Notes: a model not told the origin generated them from the letters alone. Positions 1 to 6,584 are shown, numbered from the stretch's first letter. The stretch: 10,623 nucleotides of DNA from JBAXSK01 sp044358815 (GCA_044358815.1 JBIKNH010000161.1:1-10623), one strand, 5' to 3'. Program-made: numbers and translations.

Positions 1-1
1 C

Positions 2-892
2 ATTGGTAGAACGATTTTGGCACAGATGGCGGATGTATCACGGAAGATTCGGAATACAGCGCGGTTCCTATTGAGTAATTTGTATGACTTTCAACCTGAA
101 AACCATACTGTTGCTTATGATGATTTACCAGAGGTGGATCGGTATCTGTTGCAAAAGCTCTATCAAGTTTGTAACGATATTACGACAGCTTTTAATGAGT
201 TCCAATTCTTTAAATTCTTCCAAACAATTCAGAACTTCTGCACCGTAGATTTATCAAATTTCTATCTAGATATTGCCAAAGATAGATTATATATCAGTGC
301 GCCCGATGCCCCACGCCGTCGCAGTTGTCAAACGGTTTTGATGTATTGCCTGGAAGCCATTAGCAAGATGATTGCCCCAGTGATGTGTCACACCGCAGAA
401 GATATTTGGCAGCATTTGCCCTACACAGTGGCGCATAAGTCTGTATTTCAAGCCGGATGGGTTACGGTTCCTGAAGCTTGGCATCAACCAGATTTAGCCA
501 CTAAATGGGAAGCTTTGCGCACGGTCCGCACTGAAGTTAATAAAGTGATGGAACAGGCTCGTAATGCTAAACTGATTGGTTCTTCTCTAGAAGCTAAGGT
601 CTATTTACAGATTACTGACGAAACATTGGCAGCAACTGTAGCCTCAGTAGATAGTGAATTACGTTATTTACTGTTGGCTTCACAGGTGGCGGTAGTGGCA
701 AAATTCCCAATGGATGGGGCGGCTGTAGAGAAAGCTTTCACTGGGAAAACCGATGGATTAGAAATCGCTGTGGTTCCCGCTGATGGCGAAAAATGCGCCC
801 GTTGTTGGAATTATTCCACCGCTGTGGGTGAGTCGGTGGAACATCCCCATATTTGCGAACGCTGTGTGGAGGCATTGGCGGGAAATTTTTAG
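2..892 (+). CDS. ileS: Isoleucyl-tRNA synthetase, C-terminal part (5' end outside window)
   Basis: This is the last roughly 296 codons of a class I isoleucyl-tRNA synthetase, which attaches isoleucine to tRNA-Ile in the cytoplasm. The frame is open to the left edge, so the gene starts outside the window; the TTG at 17 is not a real start. The visible part begins at the junction to the anticodon-binding helical domain, with the typical run RKIRNTARFLL near nt 40-80. It continues through EDIWQHLP and VNKVMEQARNAKLIGSSLEA, both characteristic of bacterial IleRS. It ends with a zinc-binding module, CARCW followed by CERC (about nt 794-870), as in bacterial type-1 enzymes. The catalytic HIGH and KMSKS motifs and the editing domain would lie upstream and cannot be checked. 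The stop is TAG at 890-892, followed 47 nt later by a terminator. Identification is nearly certain. Confidence 0.96.
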   Translation: MGRTILAQMADVSRKIRNTARFLLSNLYDFQPENHTVAYDDLPEVDRYLLQKLYQVCNDITTAFNEFQFFKFFQTIQNFCTVDLSNFYLDIAKDRLYISAPDAPRRRSCQTVLMYCLEAISKMIAPVMCHTAEDIWQHLPYTVAHKSVFQAGWVTVPEAWHQPDLATKWEALRTVRTEVNKVMEQARNAKLIGSSLEAKVYLQITDETLAATVASVDSELRYLLLASQVAVVAKFPMDGAAVEKAFTGKTDGLEIAVVPADGEKCARCWNYSTAVGESVEHPHICERCVEALAGNF

Positions 893-1192
893 GGGTTATC
901 ATCTCATTAATTTAGTTAACCATTTCTCTTTGTAGCAGGGCAGAGGAAATAGGATTCATTTCTTATTTTCTCTGCCATTTTTGGTTTGTGTATTTGGGAA
1001 AGAGGTTTGAGAACTTGATGCATGAATTCTGTGATTGGCAAATGTAATAACTAAATCTAGATAACTGAAGTTAAGCATCAGAATTGAAAAATAAAATTTA
1101 ATAACAATTTCGTCATAATTTAACGGTCTATCATGGGAGATGACGCAAATTCTCATATTCTAGGGAAATAACACCTAGATGCTGCTGCCAAT
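893..1192. other. Intergenic stretch between ileS and the YdcF-like gene
   Basis: The 300 bp hold the ileS terminator in their first third. The rest is AT-rich and presumably carries the promoter of the next gene, but I see no convincing -35/-10 pair. A small inverted repeat, CTAGG (1161-1165) with CCTAG (1174-1178), lies 15 nt before the next start. A reverse-strand reading frame across this stretch has no family-like features and runs over the terminator, so I do not call it a gene. Confidence 0.6.
939..982 (+). terminator. Intrinsic terminator of ileS
   Basis: A 13-bp stem is formed by GGCAGAGGAAATA (939-951) and TATTTTCTCTGCC (964-976), with one G-T wobble and a 12-nt loop. It is followed directly by ATTTTT (977-982). 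It starts 47 nt after the ileS stop and points the right way. This is the best terminator in the window. Confidence 0.85.
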
Positions 1193-2014
1193 ATGTCCCT
1201 AATTTTATCTAAGTTATTGCCGCCGTTTTTCTATCCCTTGGGCTTAACCTGCTTGCTCTTGGTGATGGGTTTATGGGCGCTACTCATCAAACCGAAGGAT
1301 CGTCCTTTGTCGGTAGCCCGCTATCGGATCGCGGTGTTTGTGGTCAGCTTGGCTTTGGTAATTTTATTGATCACTAGTAGTGTGGGGTTTGCATCTAGTT
1401 TGATGGCTAGTTTAGAGTCGCAATTTCCCAGCCTCAATGATGGGCAAATTCCTAAAACCGATAGCATTGTGGTTTTAGGTGGAGGCACTCGCCCCAAGAT
1501 TCCCCCGCGTCCTTGGTATGAAGTTAATGACGCAGGCAGCAGGATTCTCTATGGTGCACGATTGTGGAAGCAGGGCAAAGCACCATTACTGATTGTCAGC
1601 GGTGGTCGGGCGCAGTGGTTAGGAGAAGGGGGCAACCCTGAAGCTGAAGATATGGCAGCGATTGCGATGGAAATGGGTGTACCCAAGGATGCGATCATCC
1701 AAGAGGGTAAATCCCTGAACACCTACGAAAATGCCAAATATATCAAAGAGATTCTGCAAAAACGGAAACTCAAGAAAATCTTACTGGTAACATCTGCTTG
1801 GCACATGCCCCGCTCTGTCGCGATTTTCAAGCAGTTGGGGATCGATGTAGTCCCTGCGCCGACCCATTTTAATGTGGTCAAAAGTCAAAATGATAAAGGA
1901 TTCGCTGGCACCTTTTTTGACCTGCTGCCCAATGCCGATGCTTTACGTCAAACTACCATTGCCCTCAAGGAAATTGCCGGCTGGTTTGTCTATCGTTGGT
2001 TTGGTTGGGCTTAA
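1193..2014 (+). CDS. YdcF/SanA/ElyC family (DUF218) membrane-anchored protein
   Basis: The protein has 273 aa. The N-terminus carries two hydrophobic segments (about residues 10-32 and 44-67) separated by a basic stretch, so it is probably anchored in the inner membrane with the large domain outside or facing the periplasm. The DUF218 domain follows: TDSIVVLGGG (89-98), NDAGSRILYGARLW (112-125), IVSGG (134-138), the acidic E150 and E152, the SLNTYENA stretch (174-181) and TSAWHMPRS (200-208). Two N-terminal membrane segments and this domain match the ElyC subgroup more than soluble YdcF. In E. coli, ElyC and SanA are linked to envelope and peptidoglycan integrity; the exact activity is not established. 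The ATG at 1193 is the first good start just before the membrane segment; no Shine-Dalgarno is obvious. The family call is firm; the precise role is inference. Confidence 0.9.
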   Translation: MSLILSKLLPPFFYPLGLTCLLLVMGLWALLIKPKDRPLSVARYRIAVFVVSLALVILLITSSVGFASSLMASLESQFPSLNDGQIPKTDSIVVLGGGTRPKIPPRPWYEVNDAGSRILYGARLWKQGKAPLLIVSGGRAQWLGEGGNPEAEDMAAIAMEMGVPKDAIIQEGKSLNTYENAKYIKEILQKRKLKKILLVTSAWHMPRSVAIFKQLGIDVVPAPTHFNVVKSQNDKGFAGTFFDLLPNADALRQTTIALKEIAGWFVYRWFGWA

Positions 2015-2045
2015 GTGACCAATGCCTGATCTGCTGAACGGTCAC
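2015..2045 (+). terminator. Weak hairpin right after the YdcF-like gene
   Basis: GTGACC (2015-2020), starting at the base after the stop codon, can pair with GGTCAC (2040-2045) across a 19-nt loop. No T-run follows, so it is at best a weak terminator or a 3'-end stabilising hairpin. Confidence 0.25.
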
Positions 2046-2073
2046 CAACGTTCTACAATAAATTTCGATTCGA

Positions 2074-2129
2074 TTAGCTTAATCAAATTAGTTCAGTCAA
2101 GTTAATTCAGTTAAATTAGTTTAGACTGG
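2074..2129. repeat. 14-bp tandem repeat, four degenerate units, upstream of ycf51
   Basis: Four units follow each other without gaps: TTAGCTTAATCAAA (2074), TTAGTTCAGTCAAG (2088), TTAATTCAGTTAAA (2102) and TTAGTTTAGACTGG (2116). The shared core is TTAGTTCAGTCAA. The period is twice seven, which fits the heptamer-based short tandem repeats known from filamentous cyanobacteria. The array lies 109-164 bp before the ycf51 start. Confidence 0.75.
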
Positions 2130-2144
2130 CAATTAATTTTTAAC

Positions 2145-2155
2145 CGCGTATCGCG
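2145..2155. promoter_or_regulatory. CGCG-TAT-CGCG palindrome between two repeat arrays
   Basis: The short perfect inverted repeat CGCGTATCGCG sits in otherwise AT-rich DNA, between the 14-bp and 13-bp arrays and 83 bp before ycf51. It could be a small operator, but nothing beyond symmetry and composition contrast supports this. Confidence 0.2.
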
Positions 2156-2161
2156 AAACTA

Positions 2162-2226
2162 TCTCACGTAAAAATTTCTCATAACAATTTCACACAACAC
2201 TTTCACAGAAAAATTTCACAAAAGCA
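2162..2226. repeat. 13-bp tandem repeat, five degenerate units, upstream of ycf51
   Basis: Units begin every 13 bp at 2162, 2175, 2188, 2201 and 2214: TCTCACGTAAAAA, TTTCTCATAACAA, TTTCACACAACAC, TTTCACAGAAAAA and TTTCACAAAAGCA. The conserved core is TTTCACA, perfect in the last three units. A 13-bp spacing is slightly more than one helical turn, so a protein could bind successive units in a gently twisting row. Simple slippage is the plainer explanation. Confidence 0.75.
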
Positions 2227-2239
2227 ATACAAAAGCAAT
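2218..2239. repeat. Perfect 11-bp tandem duplication overlapping the ycf51 start codon
   Basis: ACAAAAGCAAT occurs at 2218-2228 and again, identically, at 2229-2239. The second copy supplies the first two bases of the ycf51 ATG (2238-2240). The first copy overlaps the last unit of the 13-bp array. No Shine-Dalgarno is present; the A-rich repeat occupies that place. Confidence 0.85.
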
Positions 2240-2786
2240 GCTGTTATCACCTTCAGAGTTTGGTCAATTAGCGGAGGCGATGGGGGCATTTGTGGCTCTG
2301 ACAGCCCTAATCACCATCATCGCTTTTTGGCAAAAATGGGGCTGGCGGTTTCGGATGGTGGGGGTTACCCTATTTTCCGTTGTGTTGACCGTTGGCTTAT
2401 TTGCCCTAAGTCTTGAGCCAATTACCCGCACTAGTGTGGCTGGTGCTGTCCCCTACAAAGTGGTTTATGATCGCTTTTCTAATCAGGTGGTGGTGGCAGT
2501 ACCGCCTACGATTACCGCCAATGAACTAGAAGCCACCCTACGGCAAGCCGGATCTAATCTGTTTTCGTCAGGGCGCAGTGCCCAAGGGCAAACCCAATTG
2601 ATTGTCCGTGCCCGCACTGTGGTTCATCCTCGTGCTGGTTTATCGAAGCCGATCTACTTGGGACAAATCAAGCGCTCGCTGCGATTACGGAATGATCCTA
2701 ATCAGTCTGTGGAAATTATGATGGCAAATTTACAAGAGGCAGCCCAAGTCAATGCGGCGACTCAATCTGCTAAAGCAGCGGGTTAG
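2238..2786 (+). CDS. ycf51: Ycf51 family protein
   Basis: The protein has 182 aa, close to the usual size of the family. Two membrane segments come first (about residues 12-33 and 38-58), joined by WQKWGWRFRMVGVT. A soluble domain follows with strongly family-like stretches: VAGAVPYKVVYDRFSNQ (67-83), VAVPPTITANELEATLRQA (86-104), the NLFSSGR run (107-113), LIVRARTVVHP (121-131) and GLSKPIYLGQIKRSL (134-148). Ycf51 is conserved in cyanobacteria and encoded in red-algal plastids. Its function is unknown to me; a thylakoid or plasma-membrane location is inferred from the two helices. The last 20 residues are Ala/Gln-rich and look poorly conserved. The start at 2238 fits the first membrane helix. 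The gene stands alone, about 220 bp after the YdcF-like gene, and its leader is almost entirely short tandem repeats. Confidence 0.93.
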   Translation: MLLSPSEFGQLAEAMGAFVALTALITIIAFWQKWGWRFRMVGVTLFSVVLTVGLFALSLEPITRTSVAGAVPYKVVYDRFSNQVVVAVPPTITANELEATLRQAGSNLFSSGRSAQGQTQLIVRARTVVHPRAGLSKPIYLGQIKRSLRLRNDPNQSVEIMMANLQEAAQVNAATQSAKAAG

Positions 2787-2796
2787 ATTTTAGTTT
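2783..2796. repeat. Heptamer duplication over the ycf51 stop codon
   Basis: TTAGATT (2783-2789) is followed by TTAGTTT (2790-2796), six of seven bases identical, and the first unit contains the TAG stop of ycf51. In AT-rich DNA this can arise by chance, so on its own it is weak. Confidence 0.35.
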
Positions 2797-2843
2797 TATA
2801 ATTATTTCAGTTAAGGGTGGTACAACAAAGGCGACAGATCAAC

Positions 2844-2920
2844 GGACAAGATGTCCATTCCACGTTTCTTTATCGCTCGTAGGTCAGACATCTTGTCTGA
2901 CAATGACTCGAAATAACGTG
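2844..2920. repeat. Nested palindromic element with CATCTTG core
   Basis: The centre is a perfect hairpin, GTCAGACA-TCT-TGTCTGAC (2883-2901). It is enclosed by CACGTT (2861-2866) and AACGTG (2915-2920). In addition GACAAGATGTC (2845-2855) is the exact reverse complement of GACATCTTGTC (2887-2897), so alternative folds exist. From memory, small dispersed cyanobacterial palindromes often share a GGCAAGATGCC-like core, which this resembles. There is no T-run, so it is not a standard terminator. It lies 58 bp after ycf51. Confidence 0.6.
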
Positions 2921-3040
2921 CCATTCTTAATTTGATTGACTATAACTTTAATTAAAAATCAGGAACCACTATCAGGGAAATTCCATCGCGCAGTGTGACA
3001 AAGCATTGCCATAAAATGGAATGAATCTCGGTGGTTCTTT

Positions 3041-3097
3041 TATTATGAAATTTTTTATTATGGAATTTCTATTACGGAATTTCTATTACGGAGTTGT
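3041..3097. repeat. 14-bp tandem repeat, four units
   Basis: Units are TATTATGAAATTTT (3041), TATTATGGAATTTC (3056), TATTACGGAATTTC (3070) and TATTACGGAGTTGT (3084). The last three are spaced by exactly 14 bp; the first is 15 bp away. Units two and three differ at a single base. The array ends 10 bp beyond the stop codon of the minus-strand gene at 3108-3692. Confidence 0.85.
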
Positions 3098-3107
3098 ATA
3101 CCAGCAA

Positions 3108-3692
3108 TTATGGCGTAAAGTAATAACCCCAAATAAACTTACGACGTTTACCCGCTGGAGTCTCAAACAATCGGCTAAATGTTTCCATTTGCTTGATATC
3201 GTCACCGTAACCGTAAATATTGATAAAAGTGCGGGCAGTGCCATCGACAAAATAACCAACTTCAGCCCAACCTTCCCACCAATAGGTAAATCGCACCATG
3301 CCCACTCGATTACATTCCGCCATAATTTTGGCTGACAGTTTAACCATATAACGTGGTGAACTATAGAGATTTGTCACATTCCCTAACGTGAAATTAACGG
3401 TTTCAGGACGTTTCGTGGGATAGTCGTAATAGTTATTATCAATCAGATTAGGATCAATGGTCACCTTAGGTTGAGTTAGTCCGGTGCGTGGATTGTGCCA
3501 GGGCACAAAGAAACCCTTACGTTTTAATTCTTCTGTAACGCTATCAATAGTTTGTTCGCAGGTGGCGGGAGAATCTGTTGGTAGTCTCGTGATGGTTGGG
3601 GTTGCATTACCATAGACCTGCTGGGGAATAACTATGGCGGTCAAACCCAGCGCATATAATAGAGGTGTGAATTTGAGAGTGGATTGTTGCAT
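3108..3692 (-). CDS. Hypothetical secreted protein
   Basis: I do not recognise a family. I choose the ATG at 3692 (194 aa) and not the upstream ATG at 3770. From 3692 the protein opens with a classic signal peptide: MQQSTLKF, a hydrophobic core LLYALGLTAIVI (11-22) and a likely signal-peptidase I site near VYG-NA (about 28-29). The extra 26 residues from 3770 would be encoded largely by simple repeats (LTQPNPTQP) and would bury the signal. The mature part has about 165 residues, with only two cysteines (C45 and C127) that could form a disulfide. It has a tyrosine-rich stretch (NNYYDYP, 86-92), an aromatic cluster (FTYWWEGWAEVGYF, 135-148) and a basic, aromatic tail. Export to the periplasm or medium is inferred. 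It follows rseP on the same strand but is separated from it by 287 bp and a hairpin, so it is probably transcribed separately. Confidence 0.75.
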   Translation of the reverse strand: MQQSTLKFTPLLYALGLTAIVIPQQVYGNATPTITRLPTDSPATCEQTIDSVTEELKRKGFFVPWHNPRTGLTQPKVTIDPNLIDNNYYDYPTKRPETVNFTLGNVTNLYSSPRYMVKLSAKIMAECNRVGMVRFTYWWEGWAEVGYFVDGTARTFINIYGYGDDIKQMETFSRLFETPAGKRRKFIWGYYFTP

Positions 3693-3695
3693 CGG

Positions 3696-3725
3696 TTGAG
3701 TTGGATTGGGTTGAGTTAGATTTGA
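3696..3725. repeat. 15-bp tandem duplication in the leader of the secreted-protein gene
   Basis: TTGAGTTGGATTGGG (3696-3710) is followed by TTGAGTTAGATTTGA (3711-3725), 12 of 15 bases identical, with decayed TTGA-containing copies further on to about 3740. It begins 3 bp before the start codon at 3692 (minus strand), where a ribosome binding site would be expected. Confidence 0.65.
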
Positions 3726-3800
3726 TTTGCTTGAATTGATAATTGTGATCGAACGTGATACCGTGCTCAAATTAGGAATAATCTCTAGCTCAATCAGTGG

Positions 3801-3820
3801 TAATACCGAGTAATACCGAG
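3801..3820. repeat. Perfect 10-bp tandem duplication
   Basis: TAATACCGAG occurs twice in a row (3801-3810 and 3811-3820), in the region upstream of the secreted-protein gene. It has no visible partner motif. Confidence 0.8.
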
Positions 3821-3842
3821 TGAAACAGAAGTGAACGAAATC

Positions 3843-3891
3843 AAAAAGATAATTACCTGATAAAACACTATTAGTGCATATATCAGGTAAT
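3843..3891 (-). terminator. Hairpin downstream of rseP, probable terminator
   Basis: ATTACCTGATA (3852-3862) and TATCAGGTAAT (3881-3891) form a perfect 11-bp stem. An inner 4-bp stem (CACT 3866-3869 with AGTG 3873-3876) sits inside it. Read on the minus strand it comes 88 nt after the rseP stop and is followed by TATCTTTTT. The stem is AT-rich, so termination may be incomplete. A remnant of a small palindromic element is the alternative. Confidence 0.5.
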
Positions 3892-3962
3892 CATTTAATT
3901 ATTAACTAATTTTTTCAGGCTGGAGGCTGATTCGCAGAAAAGTTTACAGTTAGATTTGCCAT

Positions 3963-3998
3963 GAAATTCATAGAGAAATTCACAGAGAATTTAACAAG
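3963..3998. repeat. 12-bp tandem repeat over the rseP stop codon
   Basis: Three consecutive units are GAAATTCATAGA (3963), GAAATTCACAGA (3975) and GAATTTAACAAG (3987, decayed). The first two differ at one base. The rseP stop codon (3980-3982, minus strand) lies inside the second unit, and the third encodes part of the last residues. Confidence 0.75.
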
Positions 3999-5083
3999 CC
4001 ACTTTGCTGTAATAGTCCAAAGGAATCTTTAAAAATCATCAGCACTCCTAAACCCAAGAGCAAAACCAATCCGCCTTGCATCACGTTCTCTTGTAGTTCC
4101 ATTGGTAAGGGTTTACCGCCTCTGATGGCTTCAATCAATAAAAAGACTAACTGTCCACCATCTAGGGCAGGCAAAGGTAACAGATTGATAATCGCTAAAT
4201 TGATGCTGATAATTGCCGTGTAGTCAAACAGAGCCGCTGCATCGGATTTTGCTAATTCTGCGCCCATTGCCACAATTGCAATTGGTCCAGAAACCTGTCC
4301 AGCGACATTTTGGAAGTTTGTTACTAGTTGTTTTAAACCGGAAACCGTCATCACAATGAGCCGCTCAAAATCTCTGGTAGCGGTACTAAAAGCTTCCCCC
4401 AGATTATGAACCGCCCGACGATGAGGTTTACCAGTGAAATCCAACCGCACACCAATTTTGCCTTGATTTGCTGCCCCTTGGGGTAAAATCGGCACATTAA
4501 AATTACGGTCGTCCCGCACTACTGCCAGGTTAACCTCTTGATTGGCACTTTGAGCGATCAACTTCTGGAAGTCTTCGAGGGTCGTTAAACTGGTGTCAAA
4601 AACAACGGTTTTATTACCTACCTGAGCGGAACGCACTACATCTCCCACTTGTAATCCCGCCACTGCTGCCGGAGCATCGGGAGCCAATAGTTTACTGATG
4701 CGCACCCCTGGCTGATCCACTGTACCAATGCCCACCAGAAGAGTCATCGCCAACAAGACCACATAGGCAAAAATGAAATTCGCCACCACCCCAGCACTGA
4801 TCACAATGGCGCGGTCCCAAATGGGACGATTTTTCATCAGATTAGGGTCATGATCTGGAATATTGCTTTCTTCATCATTGTCAGGAAAACCGACGTATCC
4901 CCCCAATGGAATCAGACGTAAAGCATATTCCGTCTGCTTTCCTTGGTATTTCCATAAAACAGGACCAAAGCCAATGGAAAACCGATTGACATGGATTCCT
5001 TGCCAACGGGCAGCGAAAAAGTGACCCATTTCGTGAACTACAATCAAGATGGCAAGAACAGCAATGGCAGGCAATACAGACAT
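3980..5083 (-). CDS. rseP: Site-2 protease, RseP family (M50B)
   Basis: This 367-aa protein is an intramembrane zinc metalloprotease that cuts transmembrane substrates such as anti-sigma factors within the plasma (or thylakoid) membrane. The first helix carries the zinc motif HEMGH (17-21: H17, E18, H21), followed by the family run FSIGFGPVLW and IPLGGYVGFP. A second helix covers about 95-118. A single PDZ domain occupies about 125-205, with APDAPAAVAGLQVGDVV (134-150) as its start. The third zinc ligand D308 is in LLPLPALDGGQL (301-312), and a last helix lies at about 335-352. All catalytic parts are present. With one PDZ domain it is of the shorter kind typical of cyanobacteria and Gram-positives; E. 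coli RseP has two. The usual bacterial neighbours of rseP (dxr, cdsA, bamA) are absent. No Shine-Dalgarno is seen before ATG 5083. Confidence 0.95.
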   Translation of the reverse strand: MSVLPAIAVLAILIVVHEMGHFFAARWQGIHVNRFSIGFGPVLWKYQGKQTEYALRLIPLGGYVGFPDNDEESNIPDHDPNLMKNRPIWDRAIVISAGVVANFIFAYVVLLAMTLLVGIGTVDQPGVRISKLLAPDAPAAVAGLQVGDVVRSAQVGNKTVVFDTSLTTLEDFQKLIAQSANQEVNLAVVRDDRNFNVPILPQGAANQGKIGVRLDFTGKPHRRAVHNLGEAFSTATRDFERLIVMTVSGLKQLVTNFQNVAGQVSGPIAIVAMGAELAKSDAAALFDYTAIISINLAIINLLPLPALDGGQLVFLLIEAIRGGKPLPMELQENVMQGGLVLLLGLGVLMIFKDSFGLLQQSGLLNSL

Positions 5084-5364
5084 AGGCTCAATTTAGATAG
5101 GTTCGATGAAGCGATGGGATCGTTAATTTGATCGCAAATTTGATTGATCCTAACATAGCCACTAAGGGCAATTGTGGTTTTTTGGGGATTTCATTTTTGC
5201 CTAAATCTATTCACTTCAATCCATTGTCTGCATCACTATTACGTCACTATTTAAACCTATGGCTCTAAATCTACGCTTCATTATGCAATGCAGAAACTTG
5301 ATCTTAAATAACTGAAAGAACTAACTGAGAGCATGAATAAAGCATAGATATTGAGAAAGCCATT
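5084..5364. other. Intergenic stretch between the aminotransferase gene and rseP (both minus)
   Basis: These 281 bp must contain the 3' end of the aminotransferase transcript and the rseP promoter. I find no strong hairpin or RNA gene. TTTGAT-like motifs recur at about 5125-5148 (AATTTGATCGCAAATTTGAT), and a short palindrome TGCATTGCA lies on the minus strand near 5284-5292. No confident promoter elements are visible. Confidence 0.5.
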
Positions 5365-6561
5365 CTACTGCTCTTGTTTCATGTGATAGTGAATCCCTGC
5401 CTCTTTGAGCCGCCGCAGTACTTCACCGAGACGATCACAGTCAGCAATGAGACTAATCCGCACGAACCCTTCACCACCGCGCCCAAAAGCATTACCTGGA
5501 GTGACAACTACACCGGTTTTCTCTAATACAGTCATCGCGAAGTCCGTCGAACCCATGCCCAAAGGACAGGGAATCCAGAGGTACATGGTGGCATAGGTTT
5601 TAGGAATTTCCCAACCGAGTTCTCCTAAACCTTTAATCAGAAAATCACGGCGTTCTCTGTAACGATATTGAACCGCTTCGAGATATTGATCCGGCAGTTG
5701 GAGAGCAGTTTCCGCAGCTACTTGAATTGCCGAAAAGATTCCATAATCTAGATTGGTTTTCAGAGTACGGAGACATTGAATTACATGGCGATTGCCAACC
5801 ACAAAACCGACTCGCCAGCCAGCCATATTATAGGTTTTAGAGAGGGTGTGAAATTCTACGCCAATGTCTTTGCCCCCAGGAATTTCTAATAAACTGGTGG
5901 GTTGATAGCCATCAAAAGCTAGTTCGGCATAACAAAGATCATGAACTAGTAAGATTTCATATTTGCGGGCAAAGGCGACCACTTCTTCAAAAAATTCCCG
6001 AGGAGCCACGGCTGCGGTGGGATTGGCGGGATAGTTGAAGTACATCACCTTAGCGCGACGTGCCACATCCTCAGGAATGGCAGCCAGGTCAATCAGCCAA
6101 TTATTTTCAGGTTTAAGAATCATTTCGTAGATTTCCCCGCCAGCAAGTAGGGGACCACGAAAATGGGCGGGGTACGCTGGGCTAGGCACTAAAACCAAAT
6201 CCCCAGGATTAATAAAAGCAATAGCCAAATGCCCTAAACCTTCCTTAGAGCCGATTAGGGGTAAAGCTTCCCCTTGGGAGTCTAGTTGCACATGATAGCG
6301 GCGTTCGTACCAGTCAGTGATGGCTTTACGAAAACTGGCAGTACCTTCAAAAGGGGGATAACCATGATGGGCTGGGTCTTGGATAGCGCGCACTGCGGCT
6401 TCGATCACTGGGGCGGGAGTGGGACCATCAGGATTACCCATACCCAAGTCAATCAGATCAAGACCTTGCTCCCTAGCTCGTTGCTTCAACTCATCTAGGC
6501 GTGCGAAAACGTAGGGGGGAAGTGATCCCAGCCGTTGAGCAGGTTGAAGCCAAGTATTCAT
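5365..6561 (-). CDS. Class I/II PLP-dependent aminotransferase (annotated aspartate or LL-diaminopimelate type)
   Basis: This 398-aa enzyme has full length for a fold-type I aminotransferase. It transfers amino groups between an amino acid and a 2-oxo acid using pyridoxal phosphate in the cytoplasm. Visible residues are LIDLGMGNPDGPTP (36-49, substrate loop), SKEGLGH (105-111, PLP phosphate side), YPAHFRG (130-136), NYPANPT with N180, D208 and Y211 in VHDLCYAE, the Schiff-base lysine K242 in SKTYNMAGWR with R250, and the carboxylate-binding R368 in GFVRISL. The LPPYVFARLDELK beginning and the AYPAHFRG motif point to the COG0436 branch that includes AlaC/YfdZ-like enzymes. Cyanobacterial members are usually labelled aspartate or LL-diaminopimelate aminotransferase. 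The exact amino donor cannot be read from the sequence, so I give no symbol. The ATG at 6561 fits the conserved N-terminus. Confidence 0.92.
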   Translation of the reverse strand: MNTWLQPAQRLGSLPPYVFARLDELKQRAREQGLDLIDLGMGNPDGPTPAPVIEAAVRAIQDPAHHGYPPFEGTASFRKAITDWYERRYHVQLDSQGEALPLIGSKEGLGHLAIAFINPGDLVLVPSPAYPAHFRGPLLAGGEIYEMILKPENNWLIDLAAIPEDVARRAKVMYFNYPANPTAAVAPREFFEEVVAFARKYEILLVHDLCYAELAFDGYQPTSLLEIPGGKDIGVEFHTLSKTYNMAGWRVGFVVGNRHVIQCLRTLKTNLDYGIFSAIQVAAETALQLPDQYLEAVQYRYRERRDFLIKGLGELGWEIPKTYATMYLWIPCPLGMGSTDFAMTVLEKTGVVVTPGNAFGRGGEGFVRISLIADCDRLGEVLRRLKEAGIHYHMKQEQ

Positions 6562-6584
6562 CAGTGATAGCAGTGCGTGAAATG

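Larger units (their letters stand above)
2787..3107. other. Intergenic stretch between ycf51 (+) and the secreted-protein gene (-)
   Basis: This 321-bp region separates two convergent genes. It holds a heptamer duplication at its left edge, the nested palindrome at 2844-2920 and a 14-bp tandem array at 3041-3097. A plus-strand reading frame beginning at 3021 is mostly translated repeat followed by the antisense of the neighbouring gene, so I do not call it. No tRNA or other RNA gene is apparent. Confidence 0.7.

Noticed and set aside
17..19. TTG at 17 as an ileS start
   Set aside because: The frame is open to the left edge and the visible protein is only the C-terminal third of IleRS.
956..1156. 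Minus-strand reading frame of 66 codons
   Set aside because: It runs through the ileS terminator and low-complexity AT-rich DNA; no ribosome binding site and no recognisable motif.
2060..2240. CRISPR array
   Set aside because: Units are contiguous, 11-14 bp and degenerate, with no spacers; there are no cas genes.
3021..3335. Plus-strand reading frame of 104 codons beginning MNLGGSF
   Set aside because: Its first part is translated 14-bp repeat and the rest is antisense to the secreted-protein gene; no family-like features.
5158..5185. CCAC...GTGG followed by TTTTTT as a terminator
   Set aside because: Only a 4-bp stem with an 11-nt loop, and it points right on the plus strand where no upstream plus-strand gene ends.
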